From Apiosordaria backusii (taxonomy: Eukaryota; Ascomycota; Sordariomycetes; Sordariales; Lasiosphaeriaceae), in NCBI GenBank assembly GCA_030549205.1, contig JAUKTV010000004.1:2356001-2420000 (forward strand): a stretch of 64,000 bases of DNA, written 5' to 3'. A program made the translations under genes and the position numbers. Below, piece by piece: positions 32,939 through 43,625 of the stretch (position 1 is the stretch's first letter; each line of letters opens with the position of its first letter). Below the pieces are notes generated by a model, which was given only the letters and a program-made list of their open reading frames with translations, was not told the DNA's origin and made no database searches.

Positions 32939-35709
32939 CTACCGAGAGCTAGACTCCTTGCCCCGTGGCCCTACTAAGACGATCCTCGGCCTGGGAGATG
33001 GCTGCACAGGGGCCGGCAGCTGCACCCTGTTCCCCGATGTAAGAATTATCCTAGGTCTGGTAGATGTTCCAACCTTCCTTACCGACGACCGCGTGCAACC
33101 GGATGAGACAAGCTTTATCTTCACTCTGAAGCTGCTTCCATGAACGCGGCTTGCATGGACCTTAAAGCGATTTGCACTGTCGAACACCATCCCTTTGCAC
33201 TCCAAGCGTGGGCAAGGTAGGGGCCCACCTTCAGCGAGTTCGAGATGACGTTCCAGGTGGTCCCACATCCCCTCTGTCCGAGTAAACGTTTTGCCGCAGA
33301 AGATGCAAGGCTCCGGCCTCTTCCGAGTATAACGAGGGCGCTGGTGGACGGCGGTAGAGGTTGCTCGAGGCGCAGAAATTTGAGGAGACCTGGCTCCGGC
33401 AACTGCGCCGTACGGAGGTGGCGGTGAGCGTGATGGCGTTTCCGGCATAGAGGGGAGCGAGCTCCGTCGTGCTGGCTCCGTAGCTGTGGCGGCAGACTGC
33501 TGGTTAGGCATGGGCAAAACCACCCGCGACGGCGGTGGCTGGAGCACCGGGCATGAGTCCGGAATGGCAGTGATAGGCTGCCGAGGAAGCATCGGTAAGA
33601 GTACCTCCGACAACGGCGTCGGGACTGGCTGGCGAGGTTCCGGCTGAGCCCGCATGGAAGGATCAGACTTGAACGCATAGGCAACCATGGCGTTAATTGC
33701 CTCGACTTTTCTCTTCACGATCTCCTCTTCCGGCAGGTCCTCGTCCATATCGCCCAGGATGTCAGCAAGGACTTGTCGCTCCGGCAGGCTATGGGTGACC
33801 TGTCGGGCGATCACGGGTTCGTGGATGCCCTGCAGCTGCTTCTGCAGTTCGTTCTCGTCGCTTTCGACAAAGTGATCCGCGTAAATGACCCGGAATACCT
33901 TTCTTCTGTGCCTCTGCCTTGCAGCGCTCAGCCGTGCCTGCAAGGTCTCGTAACTCGCCTTGTCTTCGCCTGCTGCCCGGCTTGGACGCCCGTACTTCAG
34001 CCGCAACTCTGCTTGGAGAACCTCCATCTGCTGCTCTAGGCGACGAACAGCGGCGTTAGGGCCGATCGCGCGCATCATCTCGTCGGACACTCTCTTGGGG
34101 GCATTCTCGTCTAGGCGGAGTCCCATGTGGTTCAGGATGGCCAGGTAGGGAGATTTCGTGCCACGGTTCAGGAAGGCGTCCTGGACAACGGCATTCATCA
34201 TGGCGTTGTGGTATGCCGTCTGGTAGACGGAGCTATTTGGCCTGTGCCGCAGTCCTTGGTCCCGGACTGACCGACGATAATTTGCTGCCAGGCGTCAGAA
34301 AAGCCATATCATTGAGAAGAGGGGAACGTACTGTCGACGCATTCTGCATACCCACGACGGGAGCAGTACTGTGCCAGCCTGTCAAGCAGCCCCATAGCTA
34401 TTCTCAGCCGTTCTGAGCGAGAATCGAACACGCCTGCGCTCAGGGGTTCATCCGACTTTTGGTTCAAGGCGAAAACCCCGCCTCCCAAAGCCCGAGCCCC
34501 CTGCCGGTCACGAGGGCCCTCCCGGTCCTCCGAGGCCTTGAGCTCCGCATTTCCCTCTTCCGTGGTCGGGACCCCTCGCGAGGGTTTTTCTGTTGCGCGG
34601 AATACCGGCTTGTGCATCCACTCCTTCTTCCACCGGATCTTTAAAGCGCGCTTGTTGAGCTTCGTGCTGAAGAAAGGCTCGGCCCTTGTCTGGTACCCGT
34701 CGTCGGCGCAGACCCCTTCAGCCAGAGCTTTGGCCAGTATGTGGCTGATAGGGCATATGAAGGGGAGTTTCTCTTCGACAAAGAGACACCAGGTCGGTGT
34801 AATCTGCTGGTTTTCACCCTTATGCCATCGGAGAAGAACCTGCATGGCCAGCTTATCGCGACCGCCGCTTCCCTCCGGATCGCGGAGAATCCAGAGGTCA
34901 ATGTCCTCCCAGCAGAGGACCTTGAGCTTCGGGTCGTGCTCACGTTCGTCCCTCTGACCACATACCCAGCATTTTTTCGCCCTCGGCCCGACCTGCGCGT
35001 CCGTGTTGCCGCCCTCGATATCTGTGTATGCGTCCGATTCGTCATCGTACTGCTGAGCCTTTTTCGTAACGTCTTTGGGTTTGGCGTACACGAGCTCGTG
35101 CTTTCGGCCGCCCGTCCACATGTAGAAAAGTCGAAGGCAAACATCGTCGATCCGGTCGAGCCCGAGGCCGAGAGTTGTCGTGTCTCGGACCCAGCGGAAA
35201 TGGATATGGTTGAGAAAGAAATCAACGCCCATGGTAGGCTTCAATTTGGGCTCGCGCCTCAGCCCCCACTTCCGCGTGTGTGCGACCAAGATGAGATCCC
35301 GGAGGTGATCCATGAGCTGCCTTTCCGGCTCCTGGGCAGTGTACTTCCGGTACAGAGTGCCGAGCTGCCTCACACGCACTCGGACGGCTCTCTGGGCCGT
35401 AAATGGCCTCCCGTCCCGGTCTGCACGTCTCTTGAGGTAATGCATAAACGACTCGCCGAGCCCCTTGTTCTCGAACGTAAGCGTTTTAATAAGGGGCTTC
35501 CATGGCTGCCCAAGTTCTGCGGCGAAGTCCTTCCATCGTTGCTCGAGGTTAACGAGCTCGGCCTTGTAGCGAAGCGAAAGATTCGGCGGCATGGGCCGGC
35601 GCTCATTCCCTCTTTGCCAGACATCGTGTAGCTCCTGGGCCTGTAAGGGCTCGGGTTCGGGGGTCTCATCGTCTCGAAGCTGCTGTTGATAACGCGCGAT
35701 TCTGGACAT
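32939..35709 (-). CDS. DUF3435 tyrosine recombinase, Starship captain-like, with C2H2 fingers
   Basis: Exon 1 is 35709-34332 and exon 2 is 34266-32939; the 65-nt intron (GTACGT...CAG) joins AECVD to RDQGLRHRPNSSVYQTAY, restoring an intact 901-aa protein. Residues about 50-480 form the DUF3435 recombinase domain: FYMWTGGRKHELVYAKP (R202), WEDIDLWILRDP, GGRDKLAMQVLLRWHKGEN, FICPISHILAKALAEG and the terminal RH...Y segment (H467, Y474/Y478). The Arg, His and Tyr are candidates for the tyrosine-recombinase catalytic set. The tail is Pro-rich and ends in two C2H2 fingers (about C780-H799 and C811-H835). Captains lie at the 5' end of Starships and point inward, so the element should extend leftward. 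GC content is normal and there are no stops. Confidence 0.9.
35030..35269 (-). repeat. Right arm of inverted repeat inside the captain gene
   Basis: Coding segment of the recombinase that is duplicated in inverted orientation at 31615-31859, about 3.2 kb away. Confidence 0.93.
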
Positions 35710-36693
35710 GTCGCCTCAGCCACAAATGGGGCCTAATGTCACAGCCACAATGGGAGCGCACAAGCCACTAACAGGGAACCCCTCTCAGAAAGGAAAAATC
35801 GAAATTGAACCAAGTACTTCTGGCGGGCTGGATGATGTACATTCCATACAATTGAAGAAAGAACCAAGCACTGCAGCAGTAGTCTCATTGGAAAGCAAGT
35901 AAAACTGCCACAAGCCATCTTCAGAGTCTTTTCAGGAGACAGGCACATTGTCGCAGCACCTCTACCTAAATATGCCGCCCAGTTCCCGGATCCTGGCGCT
36001 GGTCCCAACTCCGGGTCGCATTGTGAAGCCGTGAAATTGCTGCCCGCGCCGAGTATTTGGTGTGTAAAATGGACTTCGAGGTGTACATGCGACCGTGTTT
36101 TGGGGTACTTCTTGGGTGGCCGAGGGTGCCAAATTTGGCGGGTCGCAGGCTAGCCAAAACTGGCGTCCAGGACAGCAAAACACACACTATCTTTGCAAGC
36201 TGGAGGTTTGAGCCGGACCAGACGGGGCGGGGCGGATGCTTGGAAATTCGATGGCGGGGAGCTCATGCCCGACGGGTGGGGGCGTCAGCCGGCCGTTATC
36301 TGCCTGCCGGAGAAGAGACAGCTGTAATGCCAAGTCTCACAGCTGACAGAGGAGACCCCTGCACCCTGGCAACTGGGGAACATTTGTTCAATGTTGACTT
36401 CCGTTTGACGCGCGCCGTCCAAATCGCCGTCATTTTTGCGCAAACAAAAAGACTGGAACAGCCAGAATAATCGAGGGGCTGCTTCCGCGCCGGCTCCGGC
36501 CATCCCATCTTACTAACCACAACTATTAACAGGGTCCAACGACTATTACTGCCGTCGCCACGACAATCGGTAGATACATTAGCCAGCAACACTAGAGATA
36601 TCTGCCGCCCGAGCGCATCTTATTGTACCGCATTATCCACCATCACCATCGCGAGACAGTCCAACAACTGTCGCCGCCCATTGAGTGCCCATC
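35710..36693. other. Region between captain start and POM34
   Basis: 984 bp between divergent start codons. If a Starship-type 5' end is preserved it should lie here, upstream of the captain. A near-repeat (CAGCCACAAATGGGG and CAGCCACAATGGG) is visible just upstream of the captain start, but I cannot fix an element boundary or target duplication. The right part must hold the POM34 promoter. Confidence 0.45.
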
Positions 36694-37617
36694 ATGCTCT
36701 CAACCCCCGTCAAGTCGACGCCCATCAAGCAAATCACCTCCCCCTCCCCCTTCCAAGAAAGCCCCGGCAACTGGAAGCACCCTCGTCTGGCGGAGATAAC
36801 AGCGCGCCAAGACAGAACCACCTTCTCCCAAAAGAACGTCATTCAAATCGTCTACAATGTCGTCGCCATTGCCGGAGTACAAGTACTTAGGAGATTTGTC
36901 CTCCCATACAGCCCGATAAAGCTGTACGTTTCACTCCCACCCACCCTTCAATCCCAACCATCATCACTAACCTCGTATCACATCAACAGAGAAAAACTCC
37001 CTTACGGCCGATACATCCCCCTAACCCTCCTCCTCATCCCCCTATTCAACATCCTCCTCGCTCTCCTCCCCCTCTTCCGACCAAAAGACGACCTCTCCGA
37101 CATCCCTCTAACCCCCGCCCAGCGGGAGCTCCTCGGCCTCCCCCCATCCAAAACACCCCCCACCCCAGCCTCAGCAATCTCCACACCCCCAAAATACTCC
37201 CGCACCCCTTCCATCGCCGGTTCCCCAGCCGGCTCCATCCGCTCCTACGCATCATCCCCCTTGTCGAACAGGAGCACGCCATTGGGGAACTACTCTCCCT
37301 CTCCATCCAAAGCCGCCAATCTCGTTAGCCCCTTGTTGCAAAAAGCCACGCAAAACACAGGGAGACGTGGAAGTTTCAGCAACAGTCTCGCGAGTTCAAC
37401 GATGAGTTTTGCCAGCAGCACGACGAGCAACGGGAGCTTTGGGAGCTCGACCATGAGCGGGGGCCCGGCGTTTAGCGAGAGCGTGCAGAATAGCTTGCTG
37501 GGGACGCCGACGCCGGTAAATGGGAAGAGGAGCAGCGTGGCGTTGAATAGCAAGTGGTTGTATGAGAGGGGGAGGAGGGGGAGTAGTAATAGTTGGCTGC
37601 ATCAGGGAGGCTTCTAA
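36694..37617 (+). CDS. POM34: Nucleoporin POM34
   Basis: Pore-membrane nucleoporin that helps anchor nuclear pore complexes (partner of POM152/NDC1 in yeast). Exons 36694-36923 and 36990-37617 give 285 aa. Two membrane segments are visible at about 50-72 (VIQIVYNVVAIAGVQVLRRF) and about 85-107 (YIPLTLLLIPLFNILLALLP). The C-terminal half is Ser/Thr/Pro-rich with one FG pair and basic patches. The 66-nt intron is a multiple of three and has no in-frame stop, so retention would add 22 residues between the membrane segments. Identity rests on the layout and on segments shared with fungal POM34, which is a weakly conserved family. Confidence 0.8.
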   Translation: MLSTPVKSTPIKQITSPSPFQESPGNWKHPRLAEITARQDRTTFSQKNVIQIVYNVVAIAGVQVLRRFVLPYSPIKLYVSLPPTLQSQPSSLTSYHINREKLPYGRYIPLTLLLIPLFNILLALLPLFRPKDDLSDIPLTPAQRELLGLPPSKTPPTPASAISTPPKYSRTPSIAGSPAGSIRSYASSPLSNRSTPLGNYSPSPSKAANLVSPLLQKATQNTGRRGSFSNSLASSTMSFASSTTSNGSFGSSTMSGGPAFSESVQNSLLGTPTPVNGKRSSVALNSKWLYERGRRGSSNSWLHQGGF

Positions 37618-37945
37618 ACAGAGTGGATGGAGTGAATATTGGGTAGAGAAGAGGTTGAGAGGAGAGAAGTTATGATGGGTCAAAAAGGAGGGTTATAGGA
37701 CTGGAGTAAAGGCTTGTTCTTTATTGGCATAGGCATTTTATGGAACTTTGTAATTGGTTGCTTACCTTTATCCAATGTGTATATATTATGTGAAGGGCCG
37801 AGTTCAAATCTTAACAAACCATTCGCGCAGGAGCTTCATATGGAAGTACGTGATCAAAATCAGCCTTGAATTTATATAGGAAGCAAACCCCCAAAAAAAT
37901 AGCCAATCATAATAAACTCCAATTTTCCCACAGAACTAGATAATC
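37618..37945. other. Convergent intergenic region POM34/SPC3
   Basis: AT-rich 3' flank shared by two convergent genes; nothing else seen. Confidence 0.5.
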
Positions 37946-38712
37946 TCAAGCCCTTGTCCCACCCGTTGTCGTCTTCTTCTTGGCCTGCTCCTTTGTCTTG
38001 ATCGCCGGCAAAGTAAACTTCCTGCTCAGCCCATTCTTCAACGCCTTCCACTTGCCCCAGTCTTGGTTCTGGTCCCACGACAGAAACCCAACCCAAGGCT
38101 GGACATTGTAGTGGAGCTTGAGCTGCACGTCCTCTGTCAGGGCGAGCTTGCCTGTTGGGTGGGTTAGGGGGTACTTGAGGCGCTGGTTCTTGATTTGGAG
38201 TTTCCCGCTATACAACATCTCCATTAGTTTTTCATGATATGTGGGGTTAGGGGAAGATATAGGCAGAGAAAAACATACCGGCTAGGATCAATCCCCTTGC
38301 CCGCCGCGCTCTTCCTCAGCCTCTTGAGCTTTGACGGGCTGAAGTTCCCCAGGTGGTCACTGCTTGGTGCAGTAATAATAGTATCCCAGATCACGGCCTG
38401 GTTCGTCGCGTTGTTGTTTTGGGCCGAGGGCCACTCGGCAGTGACGTAGGCAAAGACTTGCTTGGTGTTCCATGTGAACAAGGAGGACAAGTCGGCGTCG
38501 AGGGTGAACTTGATGATGGCGTATTCTTCCTTTTTGGAGGAGTAGTAGTCTGCGCGGCCCTTGACGACTTGGAGCTGGGTGGTTTTGAGGACGTTGACGG
38601 TGGGGGCGCGGTCGGAGAGGAAGTCGGAGGCGGAGATGAGGAGGGCGACGCAGAAGGCTACCGTGGTGAAGAAGCCGAAGGTGTTTTGGAGGCGGACGAG
38701 GGAGGAGTACAT
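37946..38712 (-). CDS. SPC3: Signal peptidase complex subunit 3
   Basis: Essential single-pass subunit of the ER signal peptidase complex that removes signal peptides. Exons 38712-38279 and 38207-37946 give 231 aa. The start MYSSLVRLQNTFGFFTTVAF and the membrane segment to about residue 30 are typical, followed by the lumenal beta domain (DLSSLFTWNTKQVFAYVTAE, VIWDTIITA and WVGFLSWDQNQDWGKW). A lysine-rich tail (KTKEQAKKK) ends the protein. The family is usually 170-200 aa, so the tail is slightly long. Divergent from HID1 with 485 bp between starts. Confidence 0.95.
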
Positions 38713-39197
38713 CTTGGTGGTTGGTGGGATGCGCTGGTGTTGCGCGGTGGTGGGTTGGCTAAGTTTGGAATTTCGAAAAGGGAATTGGGGTCCCTGGTTG
38801 AGAATCTGGTGTCACCTCGACGGGCTCATTTGCTTGTTGGTGGTGTTTGCGCCTGATCTCGAAACGTGGGATGTCAGGATCGCAAAAGGAAGCTTGTCGT
38901 GGCAGCTGCGCCGGATGGATAACGCACAATGGAAGTCCATTGAGGCCAGATTGATATGCAGGTATCGGGGATAAGCTTGAAAGTCTGGGGTAATTAGCAT
39001 AAGGTTAGGGTTATGTATGGTGATTGGCTTGAAGACATAGCGGGATGTTATCCGCGGGCGCCCGCCTGTGATGTAACTTGTCAGCACTGGCATCCAGCTG
39101 TTCAGCTTGCGCACCTCACTGGACTTGGTTGCCCACTATCACCATCCACCGATCCCGATTCACCCCACGATGCTATTCTCCTAAACCCGCCGCCAAA
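38713..39197. other. Divergent promoter region SPC3/HID1
   Basis: 485 bp between two divergent start codons; must hold both promoters. No coding signal. Confidence 0.5.
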
Positions 39198-42040
39198 ATG
39201 GGTGCCAGCGACTCCAAGCTAGTCTTCAAAAAAGGCATCTTTAGACTGTCTGAGGAACGCCATATTCCTGCCGACGATGCATACTGGGCCCAGGTTCGTG
39301 CATCTAGGGGCATGCTAGATAGGGCAATGCGTCACGCTGACACGCTGCAAACAGTTCTGGGAGCTCCCGGAGTCTTCAGAAGACATCTTCAGTCTCTTTG
39401 CCCCGGCCGATGTGCGAAGAACCCGTGATAATGCGCTCGAGAACTTGGAGACGTTGATAGCAGCTGTAACAGGGCGCCTGTTCATGCTTCGTCACCACCC
39501 GTCTTTCCCCGATCACGAACTTGCTCCAGACCGAGAGGCCCTCAACTGCGTTCGCGTTCTTACGAGGGTGTTGCCTTATATCTATGAAAAAGAGAGCTTA
39601 CAAGAGTGGGAGGATAACTTCTTTTGGTCTCCACGGCGCAAACGGTCTAGAAAGTCATCCATTGCGAGCGAGGTACTGTTCGATGGCGCAGATGGTGTGC
39701 CCAAGACACCAGTGGTAGAATTCGAGGATGCGAAACCTCTGGCCGAGGAACTTATCGATACGATAACCGACCTGCTCTTCTTTTCCGATTTGACGGTCCC
39801 CAAGGTACCGAACGGCAATGCAAAGGTCACTTATAGCATCTGGCAGACTGGCGTTGGGTGTACAGTACCCATCGCCACGACAAAAGAGCAGGAAAGCAAT
39901 CGCTGTGAGATTCTTCGTTTGCTTCTAACGCTCGCCAGCAAGAGCATGTACATGTCTTTGGCAACTCTGCCTCAGACAGGGACCAAGGCTCTCACATACA
40001 TCTGCACCTGTCCGGATAAGCAGGTGGTCCTCTCAGTTCTGTGCTCATTACTGAATACGGTATGTATCTTCCCGGTATGAACTAGACTGCGGCTAACCGC
40101 TGTAGACTCTCAAATATAACCCAGCTACTTGGCTAGCACCCTACAACGCCCTTGTGCCTAACCACCCCAAGCAAGTCTTGGTTACCTCGACCCTACAGTT
40201 TCTCCTAACGACTCTCTTATACCCAATTCCAGAGAATCCCGGGCTTCCAACGCCAAAAAACTACTACCGACACTACTTGGGTCGCTTACACAGACCCTCA
40301 GACTTTCAGTTCCTCGTGGATGGCATGACCCGAGTCCTGAATCAACCTCTTCAAGGGTCTTACATCCCGGGGGCTCATGCGGCTGTCAGGTTTTCCCCCG
40401 AGATCATAATGCTGTTCTGGGAGGTGACTCAGTGCAACAAGCGATTCCGGTCTTTCTTGATTGACACTGGCAGAGCATATGACTTTGTCATCCTGATCTT
40501 GTTTTATGCTCTTGAGTACAAGACTGATGCTTCCAAGCAAGGAGTTGTGAGGATGTGTGCCTTTTTGCTACAGACGCTGAGCGTGGAGAAGAATTTTGGC
40601 ACAAATCTGAACAAGTCGTTCGATGCCCAGGATACTCTGCCTCCTGCGATTCGGATTGTGGGTTTCAGGGGCACATATGCTGATTTTCTCATTCAGGTGA
40701 GTTTGTCTCCGGAGATAATAAGAGTAGACACTGACCAGATACAGTCCATTTATGCCCTCATCACAACAAGTCAAGGGAAGCTGACGGCCATTTATCCGGC
40801 ACTGTTGGCCATCATCAACAACATTGCCCCGTACCTTGATGGGTTAAGCGCCCCTACTTGTTCCAAGATTATGCACCTGTTCAACTCCATGTCTTCGCCT
40901 TCTTTCCTGCTAGCCAATGAAACCAACCACGCTCTGTTGCGATCACTGTTGGAGGCGATCAATTCAATCATTGAACACCAATACATACGTGAGTATATGC
41001 CAAAGAAAAAGTATGGAAGTACAGATTTTAACAATGCTGTAGAAAACGCTCAACTGGTGTTTGCGATACTCAGAAACAAGAAGAGGTTCGAGGCCCTCCG
41101 TTCATTTACACTGGAAAGTGGGCAAGAAGAAGTTGAAAGACGCAACCGGCGGAGGAAGGATTCAGGGGCCTCGAATGACCCACTCCAGGCCGACTCAACT
41201 AGAAGTTCACTTGACAGTCTGAGAAGCCCAGTAGCTCCCTCCTCACGAGCGCCTGCTCTAGGCGATGTCCCAGAGGAAGATGGGACATTTGCTATTGGTG
41301 ATGATGAAGACGACAGTGATGACGAGGAGCGGCCAACGCCGGCCGCTTCCAGCCCCAGTGAGAATCCATCACGGGCGTCGTCTGTTGCGTCCCCGGTCGA
41401 CGACGATGTACCGAGACAGCTGCGCGGAATGTCGGAAAAAGCTAGAGGCAAAATGCCGGCGGGAGCGCAGACCTTCTCGCGTCAGAACAGTACGACCAGC
41501 TTGGGTAGCATGTCCCAATCAACGCCAGGTGTCTTTGAGCCGTCGACGCAATGGATTGAAAGCTGGCTGCCAGAATTGCCACTTCACACCATCTTGATAG
41601 TGATCCAGCAGCTTTCAGCTCTGATCCCACGACAGGCTTTTGCGTCTGATCCGCCCCTGCCTGCCACGTTGGACAAGATCAGGGAGATTCAGCTGTTGGG
41701 TGTCGACCCTTCCCCTCCTCGGGTGCACTCGTTTGAGTGGTCACCGTTGGCACTAGGGTGGTACGAGTCCCTCCTCTGGGGGTTCATTTTTGCCAGCGAG
41801 GTGCTGGTGTCAAAGGGGACGATGGGCATCTGGAATGCGACGCAGATCAAGCTTTTCCGGGTACAGGAGACGGCCCCTCAGGGGCCCAGTTTAACGTCCC
41901 CGAGGGGGGCTGTAGACGCGGTGGGGAGCAATATTGTGTCGAGGATCGGGCAAATCAACTTGCGGGGAGCTACAGCGCCAGGGGGAGGAGGGCAGGCGCC
42001 GGGAGGTGGAGCTCAAGCGCCTGCTCCAAGGAGCGGCTAA
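39198..42040 (+). CDS. HID1: HID1 family protein (Golgi/secretory trafficking)
   Basis: Homologue of HID1 (high-temperature-induced dauer formation 1; Ecm30/Ftp105 in yeasts), a peripheral Golgi protein of the late secretory pathway. The start MGASDSK fits N-myristoylation (MGxxxS). Exons are 39198-39293, 39355-40059, 40106-40696, 40745-40988 and 41043-42040, giving 877 aa. Conserved landmarks are KKGIFRLSEERHIPADDAYW, the FWELPESSEDIFSLF exon junction, NALENLETLIAAVTGRLF, and RFEALRSFTLESGQEEVERR. The third and fourth introns (48 and 54 nt) are multiples of three without stops; they were called from their GTGAGT donors and because removing them restores the family sequence. Residues about 380-520 are disordered and acidic. 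Confidence 0.92.
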
Positions 42041-43625
42041 GCGCTGTCACTGTCAATGGAGAAGAGGATGGCGAATATTGGATTGCGAAATGGGAGCGCG
42101 CGTCTTGTGAGACGGTGTTATCATGGAGAGATTGTGGACGTGTGGCTGTGCAATTTGCACTCGAGGGGAACTTTTGGTGATGATCACTCACTCGCCACCT
42201 CAAGCCTAGAAAGGTGGCTTGAAGATGATGGAAGAGATAGAACCTTTATTTTTATTTTTGGGAACACCGTACATCATGATCATCAGGGTATGATGATGGG
42301 TGTGGAAGATTGCGTGTCCAGAATTGGGGGGTGGGGAGGGAAGCAGATCAAGATGGTGGTGGGAAGTCAAACATTAGGCGTTAGGTACAGAAGAAGCGTG
42401 GTACATACAGTAATTCTACAGCAACATCTTACGCACAGCACTTTCAGGTTCATGATGATAATATTGTACATACCGTACACAATAAGAGAGAGAGAGAGAG
42501 AAAGAGAGAGAGCCGGCATCTCGGCAATCCGGGTTAGCGTGGCAAGTAACCCCAACAAGCTCAAGAAAGATGCATGAAGGGGTACACAATGTTTGGTCCA
42601 ATGAATCTCGGGGAATGGTTATGAGATCAGGAACAATAGCCAACTTTTTTTGGAAGGGGGTGACAGTGACAGATTTCAAGAAACGAGCCACATTCTGCCA
42701 CAGGCTGGGTTGATCATTTCCGAAATCTGCACTGCGACTTCGTCAGCACCGCCACTTGTTTCACGTTGTGGGTGTTGCCCAGAACGTTTGTTCAACGGTT
42801 CTTGGGTTTCCGTGTGGCGTTTGGAGCGACGTACCCAATCAGGCCATTTCGTTCCCCGCGATTCCAGCCACAGTTTGGACCCTTGAAGATACATACTTCC
42901 CGTGTCTTGTCATTGGCAAGGGTGTGTGGTACTGACCAGGACCCTGGAAATGTTCACTTGTTTCCTGGAGCGTTTGTTCCTGACTTTTTTTTTTACCTCA
43001 CCCCACCCCACACCAGCCGGACGGACTCCCGATCAGCCCTGCCTGAACACGTCTGGTTTGTTTGATTGCTTTGGCGCGGTGACGGCTCTGACAGTCCGGG
43101 TGATGGGCTCCTCTTGAGTGTCCCTTGTTATTTTAATTTTTGCTTCAGAGATCCATACATGGTCTGCTTTTTTGGCATTTGGAAGCTAGGGGTGCTTCAT
43201 TGGGAAGTTTTCCAGGGTTGGACGATGCTCGGGGAAGGGGGGAGGGTGACGAAACTGGCGGCGTTAACCCGACGTATTATTACTTACATACACATGACAT
43301 TAGCTAAATCAGCTAAGAAATCGCGGCAGGTGGGTGTGTGTGTGGTGTAAGTTGATGCACAATGCATAGTTATAATGTGGGGTGGGATGCATGTAGGTAA
43401 TGCTGTGGTTCATGCGCTTATAATTACCGGGACCCTTCTTCTTGTTCTTCCTCTCGGCCGTCCCAACTATTTGTTGTTTTGTTTTGTTGTAGTCCTCTCG
43501 TTTTGTCATTCGTTTTGACACGTTTATTGGAGACTGGGTTGAGATCATATATACACGTTGTTCTTGAAAGTTTTGAACGTATGCGACTAATACGGTGATA
43601 ACTGTGGTATTTTTTAAATAGTAAT
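42041..43625. other. Intergenic region HID1 to epoxide-hydrolase-like gene
   Basis: 1.6 kb with the HID1 3' end, a GA microsatellite and the upstream region of the next gene. No domain in any frame. Confidence 0.5.
42485..42512. repeat. AG dinucleotide microsatellite
   Basis: About 14 AG units with a single interruption (AAAG). Confidence 0.85.
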
